Counted from the first letter of the stretch, positions 47,254 to 56,097 are shown. The stretch is DNA of 64,000 bases from Xenorhabdus innexi (GCF_002632485.1 NZ_NIBU01000002.1:62001-126000), one strand, 5' to 3'. A program made the numbers and translations. The notes: generated by a model from the letters alone, not told the origin.

Positions 47254-48090
47254 TTACCTGCGGAATGTCCAACATTTAATCAATTTTCCGTTTATAACGC
47301 TTTTTACCTCACGATGCCCTTCAAACGGGTAACGTGAGCGGGTATGCATCTCTCTGCGCACAACATTAATACAGGGAAATTCCAGATCCTTGTTTTTGCA
47401 GAACTGGCGAAACTCAAATGGTTCAATAGCGATGATGTCAGGATCGGGGCTGTGATTTAACCGCGGAGTACCGGAGGTTTCAAGCATGTCGAATAAATCC
47501 CAGAACTCGAATAATGCATCACTATCCAGACACGGATCGCCGATTTTCGGTTCTTTGCCGCTGATATCTTCCAACTCCGGAACATCCCGCCCGAGAATAT
47601 CCGCCAGGCTTTTGAGATCTTCATAGAGAACCTTACGAATACCATACTCACGCTGACGGCTGATTTCAGTCAGCACTTTGTGAAACTGCTCAAAAATCAT
47701 CAGCCAGTCTTTTCCCTTCAGCCTGATATTTATGGCCACACCTTTTGTCCAGTAGTCGTACAGTGCGTCGTCGCATTCCTGCTGGTACTGAATAACCTTA
47801 TCGCGGACTTCCGGTTTTACTTTGTTGGCGTTGATGGTCATGAGCCAGCCGGGTAGTTTTCGGAGGGCAAGACAGGAAACAAGGCGGTGCTGATCATCTC
47901 CGGGGATCTGCATGGTCATTTCGACCATACAGATATTAAAACGCTGTTTAAGTCTTCTGTATTGCGCTTTCCAGTCCAGCCCCATGCCTTCAACAATATA
48001 CTTCATAGCCACATAGGGTTCGCATTTATGTTCAATGAGATACAGCTTATCTTCATGAAAATCAAAAGGAAATATATTGCATTTATTCAT
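47254..48090 (-). CDS. P22-type antirepressor (Ant N-terminal domain)
   Basis: A 278-residue protein. The N-terminal 120 residues match the P22 AR N domain: LYLIEHKCEPYVAMKYIVEG, MGLDWKAQYRRLKQRFN, and the PGWLMTINANKVKPEVRDKV block. Such proteins bind phage repressors to trigger or tune lysis, or they silence related phages. The C-terminal 85 residues (FEFWDLFDMLE, LNHSPDPDIIAIEPFEF ... VKSVINGKLIKCWTF) share their pattern with the C-terminus of the adjacent primase. It is on the opposite strand, reading away from the repeat region, which presumably holds its promoter. Confidence 0.85.
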   Translation of the reverse strand: MNKCNIFPFDFHEDKLYLIEHKCEPYVAMKYIVEGMGLDWKAQYRRLKQRFNICMVEMTMQIPGDDQHRLVSCLALRKLPGWLMTINANKVKPEVRDKVIQYQQECDDALYDYWTKGVAINIRLKGKDWLMIFEQFHKVLTEISRQREYGIRKVLYEDLKSLADILGRDVPELEDISGKEPKIGDPCLDSDALFEFWDLFDMLETSGTPRLNHSPDPDIIAIEPFEFRQFCKNKDLEFPCINVVRREMHTRSRYPFEGHREVKSVINGKLIKCWTFRR

Positions 48091-48210
48091 TATTAAGGCT
48101 CCGGCCTATGGGGACAGGGATAAAAACAGCATTAATTTGTGACTATATCGTCGTCAGCCATCGTATAGCAACACAGGCATAAAAGATGACAGAGAAGACA
48201 GATATACAGA

Positions 48211-48862
48211 AATAACAGTGCAAGAATTGAGTGTTATTTAATCTCTTTTATAAATGATGAGAATTTATGGGGGGGGTTCGGAAAAGCGTTACAAACGTTA
48301 CAAAATCAAAATATTCTTATATCTTATTGATTATTAATAAAAATATAGAAACCCAAAAACGTTACAAAAGCATTACTTTGCCGTTACGTGTAACGCTTCT
48401 GAAAGGTTACAAATCAAAAATATAACCAATTGATTTATAAGGGTGTAACGTTTTGATCCCTGTTTTGTAATGCTTTGTAACGGTTAAAACGTTACATGAG
48501 AATTGTTTATTATCAACATGTTATAGGGTGTTTTTGGGGGGTGTAACGGTTGTAACGCTTTTCCGAAGGGGTGGGGGAAATCGGCTGCCTTATTCAACCT
48601 TTCTTTTGCCTGTTGATAATCTTTCATCAACTCATCACCAATATTCTAAATAAGTGCAGAGTCAGTAAACCTGTCAATAACAGAGCCTGAGTTGACTGTT
48701 ATTTGATCTCTTTTATAAATATTGAGAATTTATGGGAGGGGTTCGGAAAACGGTTACAAAATTAAAATAGTCTTATATCTTATTGATTATTAATATTAAT
48801 TAGGGAATCTAAAAAGGTTACAAATGGGTTACTTTGAGGTTACATGTAACCGTTTTACGAAG
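48211..48862. repeat. Repeat-rich noncoding region with nested inverted repeats and GTTAC iterons; candidate phage origin
   Basis: No gene is supported here. Two imperfect direct copies (about 48211-48420 and 48677-48858) share AATAACAG, ATCTCTTTTATAAAT, GAGAATTTATGG, GGTTCGGAAAA and CTTATATCTTATTGATTATT. Each copy is bounded by an inverted repeat: in the first, 48277-48302 pairs with 48542-48567 (25 of 26 bases); in the second, 48742-48758 pairs with 48845-48861 (16 of 17). I count sixteen GTTAC or GTAAC words, including the palindromes GTTACGTGTAAC near 48383 and GTTACATGTAAC near 48839. Iterons by a primase/helicase gene fit an origin, as in P4; they could also be regulatory targets for the antirepressor gene. 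Confidence 0.75.
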
Positions 48863-48934
48863 GGAGCAGATAAATTGGAAATAAAACTCAGGTATAACGT
48901 AGGTGATGCAATAAATTATTTGGGCAAATGGCAG

Positions 48935-49529
48935 TTTTATTTTTCCATGTGAAAGGTTAAAACCACCGACTTTAGTCGGTCAGCTTTAGCTGCGATACTC
49001 TGTTGCACGAGAGGTGCAATATGGATTACAGATATGGCAGCCACACGGTATTTCAGATTGAGTATCATTTCGTGTGGGTAACGAAATACAGGTACCCAGT
49101 ACTGATAGGTGAAGTTGGCCTACGGGTGCGAGAGCTAGTTCGTCAGACCTGTGAAGCTTTTGAAATCAGGATAGTCGAAGGTGTCGTGAGCAAAGACCAT
49201 GTACACATACTGGTCAGTTGTCCTCCGAGCTTAGCGCCGTCAGAAATCATGAGGCGAATAAAGGGAAGGACAGCGAGCAAGTTGTTTGAAGAGTTTGCTC
49301 ACCTGAAAAAGCGCTACTGGGGTCAGCATTTTTGGGGTAGAGGCTATTTTTGTGCAACGGTAGGCCAGTTAACGGAAGAGATGATAAAGGCCTATCTGGA
49401 ACATCATTTTGAACCCAACCCGAATGATAACTTCAGGCTGGATAATTGACGCATCGTTCAGCCGATGCGTATCCGGACTTTCAGTCCGTTAATCACTAAC
49501 CCACCGACTTTAGTCGGTGGTTGTTGAGT
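48935..49529 (+). mobile_element. IS200-type insertion sequence, copy 2
   Basis: Same 595 bases and same orientation as 11568-12162, with the terminal palindrome CCACCGACTTTAGTCGGTGG at about 49500-49519. It lies in the noncoding gap between the repeat region and the DUF4917 gene, inside the prophage. Identity of the two copies implies recent spread within this genome. Confidence 0.92.
49021..49449 (+). CDS. tnpA: IS200/IS605 family transposase TnpA (copy 2)
   Basis: A 142-residue Y1 transposase identical to the one at 11654-12082, with HUH in KDHVHILVSCPP and the catalytic Tyr in AYLEHH. Its ribosome site is inside the hairpin at 49003-49019. It is intact. Confidence 0.93.
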   Translation: MDYRYGSHTVFQIEYHFVWVTKYRYPVLIGEVGLRVRELVRQTCEAFEIRIVEGVVSKDHVHILVSCPPSLAPSEIMRRIKGRTASKLFEEFAHLKKRYWGQHFWGRGYFCATVGQLTEEMIKAYLEHHFEPNPNDNFRLDN

Positions 49530-49894
49530 CCGGTGGAATCGGAACAACGGCAAGGGGCGTGCCACGATAGGTGATGATCGCAGATTAATAATTTGGTTCA
49601 GATTCAGATAAAGCAAGGGCAATGAAAATTTATGTATTGAGGCGGACTCTTTATAGCTTCTGTGACACTTAAGTTGTATCGAACAGGAAGGAGACAATCA
49701 TTTTTTACCGCGTTCGGCTGCCATGTTTTCGGCTGACAGTGGCTGAGTGGAGAAAAACCGCAACAACGTGTCTTTAATCACGTTTTGATATTTTTAACTA
49801 AAGCATATAGTGCTGGTCAATGTACAATTGTGTGAAATTAAATTAATGTACTTATTATACACAACCGTGAATATTAAAAAATGGAATTATTTTA
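49530..49894. other. Intergenic region upstream of the DUF4917 gene
   Basis: About 365 bases with no supported gene. The first half is GC-balanced and resembles phage-backbone DNA; the second half, from about 49780, turns AT-rich and must carry the promoter of the cargo gene. I recognise no repeat, tRNA or protein remnant. Confidence 0.5.
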
Positions 49895-50998
49895 ATGGTA
49901 AATCATAGAGAAAGTAGTGAGCATGATTATAATATATATTCATGGTCAGAGATTCCGAACTATTTTAAAGTAGAGCATCTTTTGATTGGGAATGGGGCAT
50001 CAATAAGTTTAGATAAAAATTTTAATTACGAGACGTTAAAGGATTATGTTGTTGATAACATAATTGGTGAAAGGGAATTACTTAAAAAGTATTTCTTATC
50101 TCTGTTTGAAAAATTTAATACCGATGATTTTGAGCTTATTCTTAGGTTGGTATGGCAGGCTGCTCAAGTAAATTATATATTGGATGTGAAGGGTAAAAAC
50201 AGAAAACTTATAAGAGCGTATAAAGGGGTACGTATTAGCTTGATTAAAGCTGTTCAAGGGATTCACTCAGAGCACTCCAACATAGAATGGCATTTTAAAA
50301 AAATAGCAACTTTTCTATGCTCATTTCAGACAATTTTTTCATTGAATTATGACTTGATTTTGTATTGGGTAACTATGTACTCAAATAAAATAGATAGGTC
50401 TAAGCACCAATTTAAAGATTGCTTTGATCAGTTTCATGAGTTTAGGCGTGATTGGCAAACATTCAGAAACCCATATCCATGGGGTAGTCAACAAAAAAGC
50501 ACGCTGGTATTTTATCCACATGGTAATTTGATGTTAATCAAAAATATAGCAGGGAAGGAATATAAGATAAGCAACAGAGAGGACTCAAATAATTTATTGG
50601 ATACAATATTAGATACTTGGGAGGAAGGTAAATACTCACCGCTTTTTGTAAGTGAAGGAAACTCAAGGCAAAAAATAGAATCTATTGAAAATAGTTACTA
50701 TTTAAATACCGTCTATCAAAATGTTATCCCTAGCCTGTGGAAATGCATGACGATTTATGGTTGGGCGTTCGGAGAGCATGATATACACATATTAAAACAA
50801 ATTGGCGAATCACAAATAGAAGAACTGGCAGTATCTGTATTTGGAAAGGATGATAATGCTATCTATCGAAACCATGTAATACACTTCGTTGAAAAATATA
50901 TCAATCATCCTAGAAGGAATAATAGAACAAGACATAATAAGAAACTTGTAACCGTTAGATTTTTTGATTGCGAAAGTCAAGGTTGCTGGAAAAATTAA
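49895..50998 (+). CDS. DUF4917 family (SIR2-like fold) protein; candidate anti-phage cargo gene
   Basis: A 367-residue protein of a family I recognise as DUF4917. Family-like features are VEHLLIGNGASISLDKNFNY (residues about 26-45, a glycine loop like that of SIR2 domains), FELILRLVWQAAQVNYILD, IFSLNYDLILYWV (about 150-162), FYPHGNLMLI, SPLFVSEGNSRQKIESIENS and WAFGEHDIHIL. SIR2-like NADases are effectors in several phage-defence systems. The gene is AT-rich compared with the flanking phage genes and stands between the replication genes and cos, exactly the tin/old cargo site of P2. A defence role is inference; no partner gene is visible. Confidence 0.75.
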   Translation: MVNHRESSEHDYNIYSWSEIPNYFKVEHLLIGNGASISLDKNFNYETLKDYVVDNIIGERELLKKYFLSLFEKFNTDDFELILRLVWQAAQVNYILDVKGKNRKLIRAYKGVRISLIKAVQGIHSEHSNIEWHFKKIATFLCSFQTIFSLNYDLILYWVTMYSNKIDRSKHQFKDCFDQFHEFRRDWQTFRNPYPWGSQQKSTLVFYPHGNLMLIKNIAGKEYKISNREDSNNLLDTILDTWEEGKYSPLFVSEGNSRQKIESIENSYYLNTVYQNVIPSLWKCMTIYGWAFGEHDIHILKQIGESQIEELAVSVFGKDDNAIYRNHVIHFVEKYINHPRRNNRTRHNKKLVTVRFFDCESQGCWKN

Positions 50999-51146
50999 AG
51001 GTGTGTAGTCAATTGGGAAAAGAACATCACAATTTCTCACAAAATTGCACAATTTCCCCCGGCATGGCTACCGCGAACAAGGCCAGTATGGGCAAGGTCT
51101 CCCCGCCAATGCACAATTGCACAAAAACACGCCCCTTTTGTGTGCG

Positions 51147-51165
51147 GGCGAGGCGGGGGAGCAAG
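51147..51165. other. Phage cos site (P2-like)
   Basis: GGCGAGGCGGGGGAGCAAG closely matches the 19-base P2 cohesive end as I remember it (GGCGAGGCGGGGAAAGCAC-like). It lies between the cargo gene and the portal gene, where P2 has cos, and is flanked by GC-rich sequence and short repeats of CACAATT. Confidence 0.72.
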
Positions 51166-51209
51166 CGCGCGCAACGGGGGCGGAGAGGCTACTTTCTTTG
51201 AGGGCAGGC

Positions 51210-52268
51210 TTATACCGGGTTGTTCAGGGCATCCAATAGCGCATAAGGCGCAAAGCGCACCACCTCTTGTCCTGCCCAGTCATTAATGGATTTCAGGCTC
51301 TCCATGATGGGTGTCAGTTCATTGATGGCAAACACCTTCGCCGCTTTCTCCACATCACCAAAGTTACCGCCGTTCGAGGGGGAGAAGCCCATCAGTTGCG
51401 GTGGAACACGGTGCATGGCCAGCAAATCGTCACGGGTCGCTTCCTTGATATTGGTAAACTCATCTTTGGCACTAATCTGACTGAACGGCAGGATTTGCAA
51501 ACCGTCTTTCTTGCCGTTGGCCGCATAGACAAACAGGTTCTTGAAAGCCCCGTCCCGCCGGGATTTTTGCAGGGCGTTCTGCAAATTATCGACGCCTTTC
51601 GGGTCGGTCAACGGATCGGTCAGGTAAACAATCACCCCGGCATGACTGCCGTTCTCGTAATAGTTCATACGAAACGTGGTGGCAGAGCGGTTCAGGCTGG
51701 CGGAAAGCAGCCCGGCCAGATATTCCGGCAGGCCGTAAATTTCCTGATGGATATCGGGGTTCATCAGGTGAAACAGGCAATCTTGGCGAAACTCAAATTC
51801 TTTATTCCAGCTTTCCACAAACCAGTATTGTCCGGCCTTTTCACCCCGGCGCGTGTATTTGGCCGGGGCGTGTTTCAGCGTTAACAGGCCCCCCAGCCGG
51901 TGTGTGCGCTTTTCCAGATAGGCATTGCCGAATACCAGATAATCCAGCACATACGCGGCCATATCCTGCCGGGACAGGCAGGGGTGCGGGAGAAAGCAAC
52001 TCATGATCACATTACGTTTAAAATACAATGGTGACTGATGGTAGACCGCGGACGAGAACGCCCGCGCCAGCCCGTAGAAGTCAATCGGGGTTTCATACCA
52101 GCGGCCATTTTTGGCGCACTCCATACAGTCGAGCAAATCCGCCCCGGAGGCCATCGGGGTGGGGGTATCGAAAGTAAACGCGGCGCATTGGGTGGCACCG
52201 TCAGGCAGGTTAGCGTTGGGGTTGTGCATTGTGTCTGGCTGATTGTCAGCCGGTAACGAGGTGTACAT
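51210..52268 (-). CDS. Portal protein, P2 gpQ-like
   Basis: Forms the dodecameric vertex through which DNA enters the capsid. The 352-residue protein has the PBSX/P2 portal stretches FVSS/AFSSAVYHQSPLYFKRN, YVLDYLVFGNAYLEKR, VYLTDPLTDPKGVDNLQ and HRVPPQLMGFSPSNGGNFGD. It starts 2 bases after the end of the terminase gene, both leftward, and ends 45 bases from cos. The Q-P order is that of P2. Confidence 0.95.
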   Translation of the reverse strand: MYTSLPADNQPDTMHNPNANLPDGATQCAAFTFDTPTPMASGADLLDCMECAKNGRWYETPIDFYGLARAFSSAVYHQSPLYFKRNVIMSCFLPHPCLSRQDMAAYVLDYLVFGNAYLEKRTHRLGGLLTLKHAPAKYTRRGEKAGQYWFVESWNKEFEFRQDCLFHLMNPDIHQEIYGLPEYLAGLLSASLNRSATTFRMNYYENGSHAGVIVYLTDPLTDPKGVDNLQNALQKSRRDGAFKNLFVYAANGKKDGLQILPFSQISAKDEFTNIKEATRDDLLAMHRVPPQLMGFSPSNGGNFGDVEKAAKVFAINELTPIMESLKSINDWAGQEVVRFAPYALLDALNNPV

Positions 52269-52270
52269 GG

Positions 52271-53986
52271 TTAAAACTCCGTGACAAAAGAGGTATACCC
52301 GCCGGAGTCGCTGGATATCGGCTCTCCATGCAGAACATTCATGACAGCCCAGGCAATGTCACCGTGATCAATGCCGCGTGTCCGATCCGCGTCATACGTC
52401 ACCACGCCGCCCTGGGTAATAATTTTCTTGATGGACATAAACGAGGTTGCCACCTGTTTCATGCCCGCATCATATTCAAACCGGCCAGAGCGGATCAGCA
52501 TCTGGGCTTTCATCACCAGCATTCGCTTCAGGGGCGCGGAATATTTCAGTAAGGTCGCCGCCGGGAAGAACTTACACACCAGTTCATGCACGGCTTCCCC
52601 CGTGCCGCCGGTGCCATCAATGGCAATCCCCAGCACCTGATAACGGTCGGTCAGCTTGCGGATTTCATCGGCCTGTCGTTCAAACGCCATGCCGCGAAAT
52701 TGCAGTGCTTCAATCACCCGCCATTTACCACCACTGACGGCGGAGGGTGACAGAACAACCAGCCCCAGCCCGTCCCCGTTACCGCCCGTGCCGGTCGGGT
52801 CGGCACCGATATACACGCCTTTGTATCCCAGCGGTCGCGGGGCATAAGGTTTCCAGTCCGGCCAGACATCCTCGTTGTAACCGTCAACCCCGCATTTAAT
52901 GACCTCGTTATAGTCAAAGGCCCGTTCGCCTGCTTTGACGAAGATACAGCGGTACAGGTTATCAAAATCGGCAGGGCTGTTTTCACTCACGATATCATCC
53001 AGGTCAACCCGGTTCAGCCCCAGTGCAATGGCATCATGGATGGTGACCACCTGCCGCCAGATGTTATCCCCGCACAGCACACCGGGCTGTAAAGTGGTAT
53101 GACGGGTATCAATCGTTATTTGTTGCTTATGGGGTCGGGATTTATTGAAGAAGTCGCCGGTCCAGAAGGGGTAGGCAGCGTGCTCTTCACTGGACGGGGT
53201 GGAAAAATACGTTCGTCTGAGTCCCATATGGGTTGCCATACCGGCGGCCACGCTACGTAGATTCACAAAATTGATGACATGGAAGAACTCATCGAAATAG
53301 AGATCGCCGGTATAGGATTGCGCGGATGCCGCTGATGTGCCGAGAAAATAGAGTGTGGCACCGTTGGACAGAATAATCTCGTTACCGCCTTTGAGTTCTA
53401 CTCCCACCTGACGGGCGACAATCTGAATAAACTTCTTGAACTGGAAAGCCTGTGCCCGGCTGGCTGACAGGAATATCTGGTTATTGCCGGTTTCCAGTGC
53501 CGTGATCAGCGCTTCACGGGCAAAGTACCAGGTCGCCCCAATCTGGCGCGATTTTAATATCATGCGGTTGCGCTGCTCTTTCTGCTTGTACCAGCGTTTC
53601 TGGTATTCAAACAGCGATTCATACACCCTGGTGCGCAGCTCGGTGATTTGTTCCGCACTGAAATGATTTTTCGGTGTCTTGGCTTGGGTTTGTTTGTCTT
53701 TTTTCACCTCATGGCGTTCAAAGCGTTCTAACTGGCGGCAAAGAAAATCCAGTGTCTTGAAATCATGCGGCGTCAGGGCCTCTTTCGCCTGCATCCGCAA
53801 AATTTTTACATGCAGCGCATCGCTCACCCGCTCGATGGGGTTGGCGTCATCCCATTTATCCCGCCGCCGCCAGGAATAAAGGGTGTTCACACTGACGCCC
53901 AGCCGTTTTGCTATTTGCGCAATGCTGTAGGCCTGCCAGTACAAACTTTTGGCTTCTTGTCGGAGATCGTGTGTTGTCATCATCAT
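52271..53986 (-). CDS. Terminase large (ATPase) subunit, P2 gpP-like
   Basis: Cuts cos and pumps DNA into the capsid. The 571-residue protein opens with a helix-turn-helix (SIAQIAKRLGVSVNTLYSWR), then KSRQIGATWYFAREALITAL (P-loop region), LYFDEFFHVINFVNL (Walker B), and a C-terminal nuclease domain with YIGADPTGTGGNGDGLGLVV. The ATG codons at 53986, 53983 and 53980 are all possible starts. It is divergent from the scaffold gene, with late promoters expected between them. Confidence 0.95.
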   Translation of the reverse strand: MMMTTHDLRQEAKSLYWQAYSIAQIAKRLGVSVNTLYSWRRRDKWDDANPIERVSDALHVKILRMQAKEALTPHDFKTLDFLCRQLERFERHEVKKDKQTQAKTPKNHFSAEQITELRTRVYESLFEYQKRWYKQKEQRNRMILKSRQIGATWYFAREALITALETGNNQIFLSASRAQAFQFKKFIQIVARQVGVELKGGNEIILSNGATLYFLGTSAASAQSYTGDLYFDEFFHVINFVNLRSVAAGMATHMGLRRTYFSTPSSEEHAAYPFWTGDFFNKSRPHKQQITIDTRHTTLQPGVLCGDNIWRQVVTIHDAIALGLNRVDLDDIVSENSPADFDNLYRCIFVKAGERAFDYNEVIKCGVDGYNEDVWPDWKPYAPRPLGYKGVYIGADPTGTGGNGDGLGLVVLSPSAVSGGKWRVIEALQFRGMAFERQADEIRKLTDRYQVLGIAIDGTGGTGEAVHELVCKFFPAATLLKYSAPLKRMLVMKAQMLIRSGRFEYDAGMKQVATSFMSIKKIITQGGVVTYDADRTRGIDHGDIAWAVMNVLHGEPISSDSGGYTSFVTEF

Positions 53987-54129
53987 GCCGCTACTTTCCC
54001 ACAGCCCGCGCGGGGACGGCTACGACGGCGCGTTGTCGCCCGCCTGCGAGAAGGCGAACACTTTGAATCCGCAGGCAGAGATTGCGACTATAGCGTTATC
54101 AAAGTCAGGTGCTTATCGGAGAAGCCACC

Positions 54130-54969
54130 ATGCCAAAAACCATTAAGTTAACGGTGTGTACGGAAGGAATGACGCTGAACGGGTTTGCCGTCTCCCGCGA
54201 ACAGATCCAGCAAATGGCAGACAGCTATAACCCGCGTCTGTATGCCGCCCGTTTAAATCTGGAACACGTCAAAAGCCTGTACCCGGACAGTACATTCCGC
54301 CAGTTTGCGCTGGTGCAGTCTGCCCATGCCTACGAGATTAAAGATGGCCCGTTACAGGGCAGGTTGGCACTGGAAGCCACCATTGAGCTGGATGAAGAGA
54401 AAGACGCCCCCCTCATCAAACTGAACCAGAGCGGGCAGAAAGTTTTTTCCAGCATTGAGTTTTATTCCCGTTTCCCGCAGACCCAGAGTGCTTATCTGAC
54501 CGGCATTGCGCTGACCGATACGCCCGCCGCGGTCGGAACGGAATTAATCAAACTGAGTGTGCAGGAACGTGGCCTGCCCGCCAGTGATGATCGCTATTTG
54601 TCAGCGTCACTGGAAACCATGGTGGAATTGCTGGCAGGCACGGAGCCGACCCCTGGTGATGATAAATCCATTGGGGAAAAGTTTGTGTTGTCGGTGAAAA
54701 AAGCACTGGGGATGCACCGTGAACATCATCACGCTGAACTCAACACATTACGTGACATGGTGCAGCTGACGGCGGAGAAATGTGGTGAGGCTCTCAATCA
54801 GGGGCAAAAACTGGCTGCACTGGAAACACTGTGCGCCAGCCAGTCGGAAGCACTCACGCAACTGAAAGCCGAACTCAGCACGCTGAAAAGCCAGCTCAGT
54901 CAGCAGGATGATTCTTCCGTACATCGCCCGGGGGCAAGCGGTTCAACGCAGGTGTTGGCTGATTATTAA
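54130..54969 (+). CDS. Capsid scaffold/protease, P2 gpO-like
   Basis: Scaffold for capsid assembly with a self-cleaving serine protease N-domain. With the ATG at 54130 (CGGAGAAGCCACC upstream) it has 279 residues. The likely catalytic His is in RLNLEHVKSLYP and Ser in KVFSSIEFYSRF. The C-terminal third (about 175-265) is a Gln/Glu/Leu-rich helical scaffold region. It is the first gene of the rightward O-N-M-L capsid block. Confidence 0.93.
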   Translation: MPKTIKLTVCTEGMTLNGFAVSREQIQQMADSYNPRLYAARLNLEHVKSLYPDSTFRQFALVQSAHAYEIKDGPLQGRLALEATIELDEEKDAPLIKLNQSGQKVFSSIEFYSRFPQTQSAYLTGIALTDTPAAVGTELIKLSVQERGLPASDDRYLSASLETMVELLAGTEPTPGDDKSIGEKFVLSVKKALGMHREHHHAELNTLRDMVQLTAEKCGEALNQGQKLAALETLCASQSEALTQLKAELSTLKSQLSQQDDSSVHRPGASGSTQVLADY

Positions 54970-54994
54970 TTGATTGCTTACAGGAATTTTATCT

Positions 54995-56050
54995 ATGTCA
55001 CTCAGTAACGAAGGGCGTCAGCACTATCTGTCCTACCTTGACCAGCAAGGCAATTTGAACGGGGTCAAGCGTGAAGGCGACCATATTCAGTTAACGGTTG
55101 CCCCGGCAGTCCAGCAGAAACTGGAAAAAGCCAAGATGGAATCCAGCCCTTTTCTGAAAGAGATCAATTCGGTCGGTGTGACCGAACAGGAAGGCGAGAA
55201 AATCGGGGTGGGTATTCATCGCACCATTGCCAGCCGCAATACCTCGACCACGGATCGCCGTGAGCCGGTCAGCGTGCATGATTTAGCGGGCACCCGTTAT
55301 CGCTGTGAACAGACCAATTTTGACACCTACATTGGCTATACGCAGCTGGATGCGTGGGCGGGGCATCCTGAATTTCAACAACTGATCAGCCAGCAGATTG
55401 TCCAGCAAGAAGCCAATGATCGTCTGATGGTGGGTTTTAACGGCACGTCAGTGGCGGTGAAATCTGACCGGGAGAAAAACCCACTGTTACAGGATGTCAA
55501 TATCGGCTGGTTGCAGCGCCTGCGTAATCATGCGCCGCAGCGGGTGATGAGCGGTATCACGCTGACCCGCCGTGATGAGGACGGAAAAATTATCCAGAAA
55601 GGTGACTACGGTAACTATGATTCGGTGGTTTATGATGCCGTGACCTCGCTGTTAGATCCGTGGCATCAGAGTGCACCCGGTCTGGTGGCCATCACCGGCT
55701 CGCGTCTGACCACGCAGAAAAACTTCCGCATACTGAACCAGCACAGCCAGCATAACCCCAATATGGAATTACTGGCGGGCAATGAGCTGATGAAACTCAG
55801 CACGCTGGGTGGTTTGCCGGTCTTCCGTGCGCCGTTCTTCCCGGACGGGGCGATCCTGATCACCACCTTTAAAAACCTGTCGCTTTACTGGCAGAAAGGC
55901 AAATACAACCGCTACATCAAAAATGAGCCGGAATACAACCGTATTGCCACCTATGCCCAGAGTAATGACGGTTATGTCATTGAAGATTATGGCCTGAGTT
56001 GCCTGATTGAAGGGATCACGTTTGCCGGTGCTGACAGCAGCGGCGACTAA
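54995..56050 (+). CDS. Major capsid protein, P2 gpN-like
   Basis: Forms the icosahedral shell (HK97 fold). The 351-residue protein starts SLSNEGRQHYLSYLDQQGN and contains RYRCEQTNFDTYIGYTQLDA, PGLVAITGSRLTTQKNF and LGGLPVFRAPFFPDGAILIT, all characteristic of P2-type capsids. The ATG at 54995 follows ACAGGAATTTTATCT. A GC-rich hairpin follows the stop at 56061-56086. Confidence 0.95.
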   Translation: MSLSNEGRQHYLSYLDQQGNLNGVKREGDHIQLTVAPAVQQKLEKAKMESSPFLKEINSVGVTEQEGEKIGVGIHRTIASRNTSTTDRREPVSVHDLAGTRYRCEQTNFDTYIGYTQLDAWAGHPEFQQLISQQIVQQEANDRLMVGFNGTSVAVKSDREKNPLLQDVNIGWLQRLRNHAPQRVMSGITLTRRDEDGKIIQKGDYGNYDSVVYDAVTSLLDPWHQSAPGLVAITGSRLTTQKNFRILNQHSQHNPNMELLAGNELMKLSTLGGLPVFRAPFFPDGAILITTFKNLSLYWQKGKYNRYIKNEPEYNRIATYAQSNDGYVIEDYGLSCLIEGITFAGADSSGD

Positions 56051-56060
56051 ATCACAGTTT

Positions 56061-56086
56061 CCGGTGCCGGAACGCTCCGGCACCGG
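56061..56086 (+). other. Strong hairpin between capsid and small terminase genes
   Basis: A perfect 11-bp stem CCGGTGCCGGA / TCCGGCACCGG with loop ACGC. There is no T run, so it is more likely an mRNA-stabilising or attenuating structure that raises capsid over terminase expression than a full terminator. Confidence 0.6.
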
Positions 56087-56097
56087 TACGAGGGGGA

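Noticed and set aside
48091-48934. CRISPR array
   Set aside because: The repeats are irregular in spacing, in both orientations and only 5-8 bases at their core; they are iterons and inverted repeats, not CRISPR repeats with spacers.
49458-49697. Leftward 79-residue frame across the IS200 right end
   Set aside because: It uses the IS terminal palindrome as coding sequence and has no family features; a chance frame.
51267-51884. Rightward 205-residue frame opposite the portal gene
   Set aside because: It is the antisense of a well-supported portal gene in GC-rich DNA, where long shadow frames are common.
54031-54060. Dyad TTGTCGCC ... GGCGAACA upstream of the scaffold gene as an Ogr/Delta activator site
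   Set aside because: The TGT and ACA ends are 21 bases apart, not the 12 expected; position is right but spacing is wrong, so it is not called.
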